From Quillaja saponaria (Eukaryota; Streptophyta; Magnoliopsida; Fabales; Quillajaceae): DNA of 64,000 nt. The notes under the pieces were generated by a model. The model worked only from the letters and a program-made list of their open reading frames with translations, was not told where the DNA came from and searched no databases. A program made the position numbers and the translations under genes. Every line of letters begins with the position of its first letter. Position 1 is the first letter of the stretch. The stretch spans positions 27,650,350 to 27,714,349 of the forward strand of contig CM055608.1 in the NCBI GenBank assembly GCA_029379385.1. The letters run 5' to 3'. This document shows positions 25,796 to 37,400 of the stretch, one piece after another.

Positions 25796-26751
25796 AATGC
25801 AGATTTAGGTTGGGGGCAGCGAAGGGGCTGTTGCCCCCATTGAAATGAACTTGCCTTTGGCTTTTGATCCGCCTTATAAGCGAAAAACACTGCAAGAGGA
25901 TTGTTGGTCTGGTTTTTCCCTTTGGCCGTTGCATTTTATTTTTTGTTCTACTTGTCCTCCTTCCAAGTTTTTTAACTACTATATATATAATCTTACATCG
26001 TTGCAATTGTATTATTCAAAAAAATTATATCTTTTATTTTTTATGAAATAAGTGGAAGATCATTATTGAGCCAACATTCAAAAAACAGTCACATATTTGG
26101 TCCATTTCTGCTAAAGGCTAAAGCATGAGCAAACTCAAACATATAGGTTTATAACTCCAATCAAATGCTTGATAGATGATAGTGAATGTAAAGGACATAT
26201 AATTAAATTGGTAGCTTGTTTGCAAATACAAGCAATGATGTAGATTAAATATCAGGTTTAAAACTGATAAAATAAATAAATAAATAAATGTTCTTAAATT
26301 AGTTTTCAAATAATATTAGTAAACTTAAGGTTTTGGACTGAATTTGTTATATTTTCTAATTTGATTAATTTTAAATATTATGTTTTTTGATTTAATTTCG
26401 TTTTGAAAATTTTGATATCAGTTGAGTTAAAAACAAAAACAATATTTATTATAAATTAATTTAAGATAATCATCTCATTAGTTATAAAAAGAAATAAAGA
26501 ATAGGTTAAAAATTGCCTAATTTAATTGGAGGGCTTCCCTTTATTCCCCTAACACTTCTTTGTGACACGTATATGGTTCTTGTCTTGACACATACATATG
26601 TTTCTGTTCCTGAAAAATGACACCTTTGCTTATGCGACATGAAAGAATCAAAACCCCCCAAAAAAGGAAACGTCGGTCGTTTTTGCAGTTCCCACTGTAA
26701 TAGGACGAGTGAGCTTTCAATTTGGAGCTAAAAACGTTTGGCCACCCATTA
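25796..26751. other. Divergent promoter region of ITN1-like and pectate lyase genes
   Basis: About 950 bp of AT-rich DNA between two genes pointing away from each other, so it must hold both promoters. The short overlapping frames are not credible genes. No known cis-element stands out. Confidence 0.45.
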
Positions 26752-29700
26752 ATGGGGAACGGACACGGCCATCGCCAACACCGTAACAGTGCCAACGGCT
26801 CTGTTCCTCAAAAACCGTCTGGCTCGGGATATAGATACGGTCCATCCGATCATGTTGCTCATGTACCGAGCTCAAACCAGACTGCCCAGAGCAAGAGCAG
26901 CACCAATATGCTGTCTTTGCCGTATGGTCATGTCGACTGCAGCCTACGAGCCCTCGCCGGTCAAGCCGAAGGGTTTGGTCGCTTCGCTGTCGGTGGGCTT
27001 CACGGTCCCCTTTATCATGTCACCACTTTAGCAGGTTAATTTTAGTTCAGTTTAAGCATTTGGCTTACATCTTTTATCGGTAAAGTTTGAAATTTTGGGA
27101 TTATAAACTACGCATTTTAATGATCAGCTTCACTATTTGTGCTTTGTCCAGTATAATTAGCTCCTATAAGATCTAATTTTCATCAATTGATGTTTCTTAA
27201 TTTTATTTTAATTTCCTATATATGTGTCAACATTCAAATTGGTTGAATGCACAATTTGTTTCGGATTTCCCCCGCTTATTTTGTTGGGTTTGGAGAGAGA
27301 GAGAGAGGGAGGGGGGTGTTTGCCGTGTGGTGGAGCATGCATTGCAGCTTCCTTTTGTATTTCTCTTTCAAGATGATTGATAGGTTACTGGAGCGGCTGG
27401 GCCTTGGAAAATTAGATTTAAGCATAATTCATTGGTTTTCCTCTTAATTTATAGGATATTCTTTTAGTGTGTGGAGAGAAAGATTTAGAAACTGCATATC
27501 AGTGTTTAAACATATATCAGCAACTTGATAATGTATGTTCTTATTGAGAGTATGAACAAATGATTTTGCTGAGGGTTTTAAAACTGCAATCATTACCTAC
27601 TTACCGTGCTGCCATGGTTTAAAAATGAGAGAGAGGGAGAAGATAAAGGTTGATGGGTGAATTATAGTTGATTTTCTAATATAATATGATACAAACAATT
27701 TAAGTTGCCACTCCCTGACTCAATTTTTGATACCACGTGTACATTGCCCCCTGATATATTCTGTATGGGCTGATAGGATTTTGAATCTTATCTGGATTTT
27801 GAATCTTATCTGGAGTCTCTATCTTGTAGTATACTGACTTTGGGTTTATTTGAGTGTAGATGACGGGCCTGGATCACTACGTGATGCATGTCGTAGAAAA
27901 GAACCGCTGTGGATTGTCTTTGAAGTCTCAGGCACTGTTCCTCTCTCATCTTACTTGAATGTGTCATCTTATAAAACCATTGATGGCCGCGGCCAAAAGA
28001 TAAAACTCATTGGAAAGGGTTTGAGGCTGAAGGAATGTGAACATGTAATTATTTGCAATTTAGAGTTCGAAGGTGGTAGAGGACATGATGTTGATGGCAT
28101 TCAAATTAAACCTAATTCAAAACACATATGGATAGATCGTTGTAGCCTCCGTGATTATGATGATGGACTGATAGATATCACTCGAGGAAGCACAGATATT
28201 ACTATTTCCAGGTTGGGTGAATCTCCTATCTTAAAGTTCATAGTTTGTTCTTTTTGACTGTTTGCTGATGAAGTCCTTTACCATCGCATTCAGATGTCAC
28301 TTTTCGCAGCATGACAAAACAATGCTCATTGGGGCAGATCCCTCTAACACTGGTGATAGGTGCATGAGGGTCACAATTCACCATTGTTTTTTTGATGGAA
28401 CCCGGCAGCGGCATCCTCGTGTTAGATTTGCGAAAGTACATCTGTACAATAATTACACCCGAAACTGGGGCATTTATGCTGTTTGCGCCAGTGTAGAATC
28501 ACAGGTAATGATGCATTAATTAATTGGAATTATATATGGAGTTGGGTTTGATGGTTTTGAGGATATTAATCTGTTCTTGGTTGTTTCTTCTTAAAAAGAA
28601 GTAAATATCTTGTGCTTTATATGTTACTGCCAGATATACTCCCAATGCAATATCTATGAAGCGGGGCAAAAGAAGGTTGCATTCAAGTATCTCACAGAGA
28701 AGGTATGTTTTGTTTTTTGTCCTTTTGTTACATAATAATATTTTAAGTAGGCTAGGAAACCCAAATTCAATTAACAAAGTTGAAGTACTTTCTTCTTTTG
28801 TACTGTTTCTTCATTTGAAGTAGTCTTCAATAAATGGCCAGTATTAACTGAGTTACATCAAATAATATTTATTTTTTCCCCAACAGATGTGGCATTTTTT
28901 TTTTTCCCCTTATTTTTGAAGATTCTGATAAAATTTTAAGCATGTCATCCTTCTTAAACTATATTTAGAAATTCATTTTAAAAGTCATTATCTTCAGCAT
29001 GTTTGTACGGTCTCTTCTTAAATTTTTTCATTCTAGATTTTATATTCGGAACTGTTATTTGGTTCCTAACCATGCCAATTTAATCTTCCCTGACTTTATG
29101 CCCTTTTTCCTTGACTTCCACATGTATGATTTATACCTGCCAGATCATCATGTGTAGCTATTATTTGGATGGAAGAAAATATAGGGGTAGAGTTTTTCCA
29201 CAGTTACATGGTAGTGTGGCAATCTAATATATCAAGTACGATTATTTTGAAGTCCTATCTCTTATCTGGTCTTCTTTACTAGAGTAGAGCTATTCTATGC
29301 ACTTTGCTCAGTCCTCCCTTAGCTTCTAGGTGGTCTGAAAGGAAAAGAGACCAACCTTCGTAAATGGGCACTTGGAAGCTTATCACCTTTACTTAAAGAA
29401 ACATGCTGCCACCTGTCTTCTAATATGATAGGAGAAAAATGCAAGATATTATGTAATATTTCACTACCCTTAAAAGTGCTTTCTGTCTATAGATAAGGGA
29501 AAATAGCGAGTTGCATTGAGTGCTCATAATCCCATCTAGTAAAACTACCCTGAAATAGAGAATTTAATGTGGGTGATACTGAAGGCCCATGTAAGACAAC
29601 AGAAAATGATGTGAAGCACCTCACAGTATAAACTTTAAAGTATCTGAGATTTTGTCAAAAAACTTTAACTTATATACAGTTCAATTTAAGCTCTCTTCAT

Positions 29701-30955
29701 TATAGAAGGATGTGACCTGCAGTAGCTTCTATAGGTGTATTGAAGAGAGTAATGCACCACATTACTAGATGCACTCAAGTTTTAATGTGTTCACAGAGCC
29801 AAATTACTTTGAAGTCCACTGTGACATTGCACCCAAAGGCAGGGAGAATATTAATGTCTGCTTAAATAATTTATCAATAATTTGATTGATGTTGGAGAGA
29901 TACATGTGGGGTGTACGAGTACTGGATGTGGTAAGCAGTTGATATGTTATGTGCAAAAGAAGGATTTGTTATCTCCAAAAGTAAGCCCGAGTCCTTAAGC
30001 AAGGTGGATTCAATGTTAAATTCTGCACATTTCTCAACTCCACCAACACCAAAAGGGGTATTGTAGCTTTTCACTCGGGGTTAGGAGTTAGAGGGCTCAC
30101 CCGGTGCACAAAGTGCTCCCCGGTTATTGCGGGGGTAGGGGGAGGGTGGGTGCACATGTACACAGCCTTTCCCTTACATTTCTGCAAAGAGGCTGTTTCC
30201 ACGCCTCAAACCCGTGACCTACAGGTCACCAAAGGAACAACTTACCGTTGCGCCAAGGCGGTTAGGAGTTAGAGGAAATGGGATTTTCTTTCCGTAGTCC
30301 TTCTGTCCTCTAGTTGGTTGCAAGTACAGTATGTTTCTCTTCTATGTGATTGCAAAGCTTTGTCCCACCTTTAATGGGAAGCTGAAACCATTGTTTGGTT
30401 ATGTTGTTTCCAACTTTAGAAGAGCGTATTTTGTTGCTATACGAGATCAAATTACACACCGATTGTGCTACTCATCTGGCACTGTAACATGTACTGATTT
30501 GTCAATTTAGTTGTGATATCATTCAAAATGTTTAACTTACAATCTTAAGATTGGACTAGAGACTAGAGAGGAACAAACTCTTGGTTACTTAAACCAATGA
30601 GATTGATTACTAGGAAATTCCTCTCCAGCACTGTAAATTTTTGTTAAGAACCTGCAGAGGTAACATATTATTGGGTAATGGAATTGAATCATTGTTTTTT
30701 ATCATATCACTGCAGGCAACAGACAAGGAAGAGGCAGCATCCGGTATCATAAGGTCTGAAGGGGACTTATTTGTAACAGGAACTCAGTCAGGTTTAATGA
30801 CTGAGGATATCAAATGTAACGAGTTTCATCCTAGTGAATATTACCCAACATGGACAGTGGCACCTCCTACAGATGATCTGAAACATGTTCTGCGACACCA
30901 CACAGGATCACAACGTGTTCCACGGCCAGCAGATGCGCCGGTGGTTGCACAGTAG
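26752..30955 (+). CDS. Pectate lyase-like protein (polysaccharide lyase family 1)
   Basis: Exons 26752-27034, 27860-28211, 28294-28504, 28634-28702 and 30716-30955, GT-AG, 384 aa. Pectate lyases cleave de-esterified homogalacturonan by calcium-dependent beta-elimination. The right-handed beta-helix motifs are clear: DDGPGSLRDACR near residue 95, VDGIQIKPNSKHIWIDRCSL, DDGLIDITRGSTDITIS, and the catalytic/calcium region DPSNTGDRCMRVTIHHC followed by RHPRVR at 251-256, which holds the active-site arginine. Unlike many pectate lyases there is no N-terminal signal peptide: the chain begins MGNGHGHRQHRNSANGS and is polar. That fits a subgroup of plant pectate lyase-like proteins lacking a classical signal (At3g55140-like), but an unseen upstream exon cannot be excluded. 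Intron 4 is 2 kb and holds an Au-type SINE. Confidence 0.88.
30080..30275 (-). mobile_element. Au-type SINE with 15-bp target-site duplications
   Basis: The 166-bp body (30095-30260) read on the minus strand starts with a tRNA-like box A (TTGGCGCAACGGTAAG) and has GTGACCTGTAGGTCACGGGT, GGAAACAGCCTCTTTGCAG, AAGGCTGTGTACATG, and a tail with CACCGGGTGAGCCC. This order matches the Au SINE family, widespread in angiosperms. Perfect 15-bp duplications GTTAGGAGTTAGAGG flank it (30080-30094, 30261-30275). It sits antisense in intron 4 of the pectate lyase gene. Confidence 0.9.
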
Positions 30956-31464
30956 CCTCAAGTTATTCTTTCCGCAATCTCTTATTTATCTCTCAAATCT
31001 TGTATCTCAGTGTTTGGTAAAGTTATCTGTGTTCTGTGACTTGTGTCGCGTGTATAATGCAACCGGTATATCTTTCTCCTTATCTGTGAAATAGGATGTT
31101 ATGCTCATTGTTGCTATATTTTTGGTTTGTTAATGAATGGCTATATAGTCTGAACTCTGAAAGATCCCTGTACCATGGACCATGCATGCATTCAAGAACC
31201 TTTTGGTCCAAATTTTCACGCATCATTTTCATTAAAAACTGATTATTTGTTTGAGTAAATATAAATATAAGGAGAAAAATATTTAGAATTCATTTGAAAG
31301 AAAAAATATAAGGATTAGAACTTCTTATATTCTTCTAAAGATATGATAAAATTTGTTGTTGCTCTGGAGAGAAAAAGCAAACATACCCATTCTATACTAA
31401 GTTCCAATGGACTACTCAAACAAATTATAACTACAACTTAAAGATTAGTAGTTTAATATCCTCA
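30956..31464. other. 3' UTR of pectate lyase and spacer before tRNA-Arg
   Basis: Non-coding AT-rich DNA following the pectate lyase stop codon. Nothing else is recognised. Confidence 0.5.
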
Positions 31465-31538
31465 GACCGCATAGCGCAGTGGATTAGCGCGTTTGACTTC
31501 GGATCAAAAGGCCGTGGGTTCGACTCCCACTGTGGTCG
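31465..31538 (+). tRNA. tRNA-Arg (anticodon TCG)
   Basis: A 74-nt cloverleaf: acceptor GACCGCA pairs with TGTGGTC (one G-U), D arm with GCGCAGTGGATTAGCGC, anticodon stem TTTGA/TCAAA closing loop CTTCGGA with anticodon TCG, and T arm GTGGG-TTCGACT-CCCAC. It has no intron and no encoded CCA, as usual for a nuclear plant tRNA. Internal box A (TAGCGCAGTGGATTAGCG) and box B (GGTTCGACTCC) are intact, and T-rich runs just downstream can act as the RNA polymerase III terminator. It reads CGA codons. Confidence 0.97.
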
Positions 31539-32008
31539 AATGTTATTTTTCTTTTTTCCGTTTCACTTGATTTTCTCATATCAATTCCCTACAAATCTAC
31601 GACACGACCCAGACGTGTGAAATATGACACTAGACTAACCCCACGAAGACATTTTTAGACCAAATTCATTGCTTAGGTGATCCATAGATTGATAATACTG
31701 GAGAAGAGGAACTGATGTCCATGTTATTCAACAAATTGTGGGATCTTATTCCTCGTAGGTTTCACGCTACCGCTTGTGTTGATTTGTAATTGCAGTTTGG
31801 TTATCAACAGAATCTTATTTTATATATATATATATATAAAAGATCTTAAATTACTAGAACATAATTCTGAAACACAACTATCTGAGTACAAAATCAAGCT
31901 CACATTTAAAAGCTAAATCCAGACTGTTCAAAAACAACCATTCATGAATAAAATTTTGCCAATCAAACATTAACTTCAATAAAAGCAACTTAAGCTACAA
32001 GTTTTAGC
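31539..32008. other. Spacer between tRNA-Arg and RPL35
   Basis: AT-rich, with a TA run at about 31823-31838. It includes the probable 3' UTR of the minus-strand L35 gene. No gene is seen. Confidence 0.5.
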
Positions 32009-33888
32009 CTACACTTTGATAGCATATTTTCTCAATGGAAAGTACATCTCCCTCCTCTTCTCACGTTCTGTCTTCAATGATGCCTGTCACCAGGAAAATA
32101 AAAAGAAGCTCAACATAACTCCATTAATAAATTAGGGAACATCATCTGATAATTAGCAAGCAAAACAAAAAAACTTCTCAAAGCTTGTTGGACATGACCC
32201 TACAATCAATGAGAAGTAATGACGTCTTTGGTTCTTTCAAAATGTAGAGACGAAATATTATTCCACGTCTTCCTTACAATACAACAAAATAGAGGTAAGA
32301 ATCCAAAACCTTCCTACCAGAGTAATATTAGGAATAACAAAGGACTTCAGAAGTTACAAATCTTTTTTAATTCCCGGCAGATTTATAATTCACGTAAAGT
32401 GGTAATAAAAAAGCAAGGCCTAAGTGAGATGCACCAGAAAAAAGGCTGAGGACCAAATTTGGTTCCTGGCTTGGTTAAGGTGTTAGCATGTGACTATGTA
32501 GTGTCACTAAATAAGGTTACTACATAATGTGGACTAAGGAAGCTAGTTATCATTTCAATATATTTTCAAGAAACAAGGTTACTATACAATGTTGTTTAAG
32601 GGTGCATAGAGCCATAGCCTAATGTTGTAATATTACACATTATGGGCCAACCCTTTGCTACATATCTTTTTTCCAAAAAAAGTTTTTCTACAGAATAATT
32701 CCATCCTCATTTCTCCACTTTCCTACTCTTTTATTTTTCTCACTGTCCATACACTAATAAAGCATTGAATTAAACTGAATGAAAGAATTCAAGTGAAGAA
32801 AATATCTTTCTCCGAGATTTTCTATGTTGGCAACATGAACTCTTGAATCTTGATATTATTTTTCGTGCAAATAGAAGTATATTATCAGTACTATAAATCT
32901 ATAATACAGTTATATGTCTTTCTGGTCCTTTCCATAACAACTCAACATCTATCAAGCACCACTCGCAGATCCTTCGGAAGCGGCTCTTCATTTTAACATG
33001 AGAACCAATTCTAGTAATACCAAGGCTGAGTATAAATATTAAAGTAATCCCATCTTCAGTTCAAAAGAAGATCCATAATCCATTCATATCGTACTTTTTT
33101 AATCCACCCTATCTCTACTATTTTAACCACATTTTACCCACAAGTATATAACAGAATCACCTCCAATAACATTTATACTTGTACAGTGGATTAACTGATC
33201 TTACACCAATGTCAGAAAGTATTTCCCTTTATTTCTATAAGATATAGAAAATTCCAACTTATGTGCTTTTCAGGAATATTGAAAAGAGCCTACCCTTAAT
33301 TGGAAAAGCATGAAAGACAAAGACACGGGGGTTCAAGCTATATCACGGCTTCACAACAAACTAAAATTGCATTCGAATCAGTATGTCAAAATCAAACCTG
33401 GTGTTTGGTAAGACGTCGACGAATGGCTCTGGTTTTCTTGGGCCGGAGATCAAGAGGCAAATACTTCTTCTTCTTATAAGCCTCCCTGAGAGCCTCTTTC
33501 TGCTTCTGGGAAATCACAGTCAACACCTGCGCTATTGACAACCTCACTACCTTTCTGCAAACCCAGAAACACTGTAAGTCTCCAAAACCATAAAACACTT
33601 GAAAAAAACAAAAAAACAAAAAAAACTTGCTGACGGAAAACAAAAATGCAAGAGTGATTTACATCTTGGAGAGCTTGTTAGGAGCACCACCAGTGACCTT
33701 TGCAACACGGAGTAGAGCGAGCTCTGCCTTCAGATCCTTCAACTGGTTCAGTAGCTCTGCTTTGGATTTATTCCTCAGCTCGTGAACCTTAATCCTCGCT
33801 GCAGACAGAAAAACCAGATTAAACTAAAATTTCTGATAATTCCATTGTAGAAGAAGAAGAAGATTGTAGCAACAAATTTCTTACCCAT
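32009..33888 (-). CDS. RPL35: Ribosomal protein L35 (eL29/uL29 family), large subunit
   Basis: Exons 33885-33888 (ATG plus one base), 33663-33798, 33398-33554 and 32009-32083, GT-AG, 123 aa, the usual length of eukaryotic L35. L35 belongs to the uL29 family and sits at the rim of the polypeptide exit tunnel of the 60S subunit. Recognisable blocks are [54 protein letters not shown] and the C-terminus [18 protein letters not shown]. The split start codon exon of only four coding bases is typical of plant ribosomal protein genes. A telo box and site II elements lie just upstream. Strongly basic, no targeting signal. Confidence 0.97.
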
Positions 33889-34451
33889 TTCTGAAAATTG
33901 ATGTGCGGCTACTCTTCCCCAATTCTGAAACCCTAACACTCCAATAGCTCTTGCTATACGACAATGCTTTATATATAAGTGCGATTATCAAAATTCCAAC
34001 AAATATGGGTTTCCAAGAGAAGGCCCATGGGGCTCCTGCTGTCTTTCATCTATTTGGGCCTCTCTCATATAATGAGCCAAGCCCAAAATTACAAGTCCGA
34101 CCAGAATTCTGGGACAAGATAAGTCAACCTTTTACATCCATGATCATAACCATGGCGGGGGTCATTTCGCTTTCAATTTACGTCTGTCCCTTTTTTATAA
34201 AAGTTCTACAACTGCTCGTGTTTCCCTCGTGGCTCAAAGGAAGAAACTTGTGGAAGGCATACAGCTTCAGTGCGTTAAAATCTTCAGCCTGGTTCTAAAT
34301 TTACAGATATAGTTTGACGTTTGAAAGAGGTCAAACTCTTGAAAAGGTAACATCTTACTCGGATCCAAACCACTCTCTCTATCCCATAAATATGTTATAG
34401 CATTTTTTTTTCTTCTTGTCTGTAACACCCAGAGAAAAACAATATTAAAGC
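33889..34451. promoter_or_regulatory. Shared divergent promoter of RPL35 and UXS1 with telo box and site II motifs
   Basis: These 563 bp separate two divergent start codons. A telo box AAACCCTAA lies at 33928-33936, about 40 bp from the L35 start. Site II-type elements (TGGGCC/TGGGCT or complements) lie at 34022-34027, 34055-34060 and about 34080-34085. The telo box plus site II pair is the known hallmark of plant ribosomal protein and growth-linked promoters. Whether these elements also drive UXS1 is inference. Confidence 0.75.
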
Positions 34452-37400
34452 ATGAAATTGCATAAGCAATTTAGCATAAATCATAGACGGGACGAAGAGA
34501 TGTCTGGCGGCCAAACTCCACCGTACTCACCCAAAACTCTTAAACACCCCAGGTCCCTGCCTAGATCCATCAACTACCTATTCAAAGAGCAAAGGCTTCT
34601 TTTTATCTTAGTGGGTATTTTGATTGGGTCCACATTCTTCATCCTCCAACCCACCCTGTCTCGTCTCGGTCCATCTGAGCAACATTCTTCCATATCCAGA
34701 TCGTTTTCTAGCAGTTATGCCAATCGTGATGAGGTTTCCGGTGGGTATTCTAAGAGTTATGGGTTGGAGGGTAAGAAGGGGAGGATCCCAGTAGGGATCA
34801 GCGGCCGGCGGTTGAGGATTGTGGTGACTGGTGGAGCTGGATTTGTGGGAAGTCACCTTGTGGATAAGCTTATTGCCAGAGGGAATGACGTGATTGTCAT
34901 TGATAATTTTTTTACTGGGAGGAAGGAGAATTTGGTGCATCTCTTTGGGAATCCGCGATTTGAGCTTATTCGCCATGATGTGGTGGAGCCAATTCTTTTG
35001 GAGGTGGATCAGATCTATCACTTGGCTTGCCCAGCTTCGCCTGTGCATTACAAGTATAATCCTGTTAAGACCATCATATCCTTCTTGAGCAGTATAATTA
35101 ATTGTTCAGAATTGTATTCTGATTGATATTTTTTGTATTTTTAATCGTTAAGCATTGTCATTTGGGATTGCTTTGTGTTGAATTTGAAGTTCCTTTTGAG
35201 ATCCTTAACTACTAAGATTTACAAGACCAATGTGATGGGTACCCTTAATATGTTGGGCCTTGCAAAGAGAATCGGGGCTAGGTTTCTGCTTACAAGTACA
35301 AGTGAGGTTTATGGTGATCCGCTTGAGCATCCACAGAAAGAGACATACTGGGGAAATGTAAATCCAATAGGTGAGTTGCTAGTTAAAGTGTCAAAGGAAG
35401 TAATTTGTGTCCTGTTTAAGGTTATTTGTTCACTATGTTTGTAACATGCTTGAAAATGATAGGTGAAAGGAGCTGTTATGATGAAGGAAAGCGTACTGCA
35501 GAAACCTTAGCAATGGATTATCATCGAGGTGCTGGTGTTGAAGTAAGTAGAGATCATTACTTGATCATGAGAAATTGCGGGATAGATATATTAATGTATT
35601 TGTTATTAGGTGAAAACTAGTTTGTTCTATCTTCAGCATTTTGTTAATATAGCTAAGTTTATCACTTTATCTATGTTCTTCTCCACTACTGATTTTTACT
35701 TGGCAACCTGCAAGCCTTCCCGCAACACTCATTATCTCATAAGATATGTGTGTTCAATACTTTGCTGCAAACAAACCATCCTTAGCCTTAACATTTTAGT
35801 TCAATAGTTCTCCTTGTAATTTTAAGCATGATTAGTTTTGAAACTTGGTCTGTCCTGTAATATGACGCAGTCAATAATGCATGTATTGGTTTGAAAAAAA
35901 AGAAAAAGAAACTATAACCAATCTAATCAGTCACGGATTCATCATACAATGTGCACACAAATGAAATGGGTCAGACGCCAAATGTTGAATACAGAGGTGA
36001 ATCAAACTCTCTTTGAGTGTTTGATGACGAAATAACAAATTATGTTCTTAATAAACTCACATCAAAAGAGAGTTGAAGAGGTTTGTGTCAAATAATCAGT
36101 AAAAAAGAGATCTTACAAAGTAATACTACTCAACTCAACTAAGCCTTAAATCTCAAATTAGTTTGGGATGGCTATATGAATTATTTTCCTCCATTCGCAT
36201 TGATCCAAGATAACACTTTCAGTAATACCTAAAGCTTCAGTAATACCTAAAGCAGCCATATCTTTCTCGATGACTGCCCTCATGTAAGTTTCGGTCTCCC
36301 TTTACCATGTCTAACACCTGGCACCTGTACTAAGTTACATTTCTTAACTATTGCGTCTATTGGCCGACGTTGGATATGTCCAAACTAACGTAGGCGATTC
36401 TCCCTTATTTTCTCTTCAATAAGTGCTACTTCCACATTTTTACGGATTTCCTCATTCTTTATTCTATCCTTTCTTGTATGTCTGGTCATCCATTTCAACA
36501 TTCTCATTTCGGCTACTCCTATCTTATGCCAGTGTTGCTTTTTAACTGCCCAACACTCAGTACCATACAGCATAGCTGGTCGCACTGCCATCCTGTAAAA
36601 TTTTTCTTTTAATCTATTCGGAATTTTAAGACCACTTAAAACTCCCGAAGCACTTTGCCACTTCACACACCCTACCTTGATCTTATGGTTTACATCATGT
36701 TCAATTATGTCATCTTTTTGTATAAATAAACCTAAATACTTAAACACATCCTTTGTAGGGATTGTCTGACCATCTAATATTATTTCATTCGGTCCCCTTC
36801 TAGTTTCACTGAAATCGCACTTCATATACTTAGTTTTGTCTAACTCAATCTAAGGCATTTAGATTCTAATACATTCCTCTACATTTCTAATTTGGAATTT
36901 AAACCTTCTCTAGTTTCGTCTACCAACACGATATCATCGGCAAACAGCATGCACCATGGAGCTCTTGAATATTATAGGTAAGTTCATCCATGACTAAAGC
37001 AAATAAGTAAGGGCATAAGGATGAACCTTGGTGAACACCTATTGTGATCGGGAACTCTCTAGTATCTTTCAGAGTAATAGAAAAGTTTATTGCGAGTGAA
37101 ATTCTTATATTGTTGTATGATTGTGGAATTAATTGGGAAAAGTAAGCAACTATAATTGCTCATCATGTGATGAAAAAAACCATATAGTTGTTTTTCAGAA
37201 AAAGAAAAAAATCAGAACTTTTCTTATAGCCATGAATTGTCAATTATGCATTTGCTAATATGCCTTGGATGATCCACATTTCAGGGTCATAGGGCCGCCA
37301 AGTATTTTTATTTTTTTTCATAGTAATGAAAAATAATATTTCTTTTCTAAATATTTACAATGAAACTTTTGTGGAAAAATAAATCCTTTGAACTAAAGAG

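Noticed and set aside
35076..35126. UXS1 ending in intron 1 at the apparent stop after [11 protein letters not shown]
   Set aside because: The frame beyond VKTI is intron; the catalytic domain continues in downstream exons once the AT-AC intron is removed.
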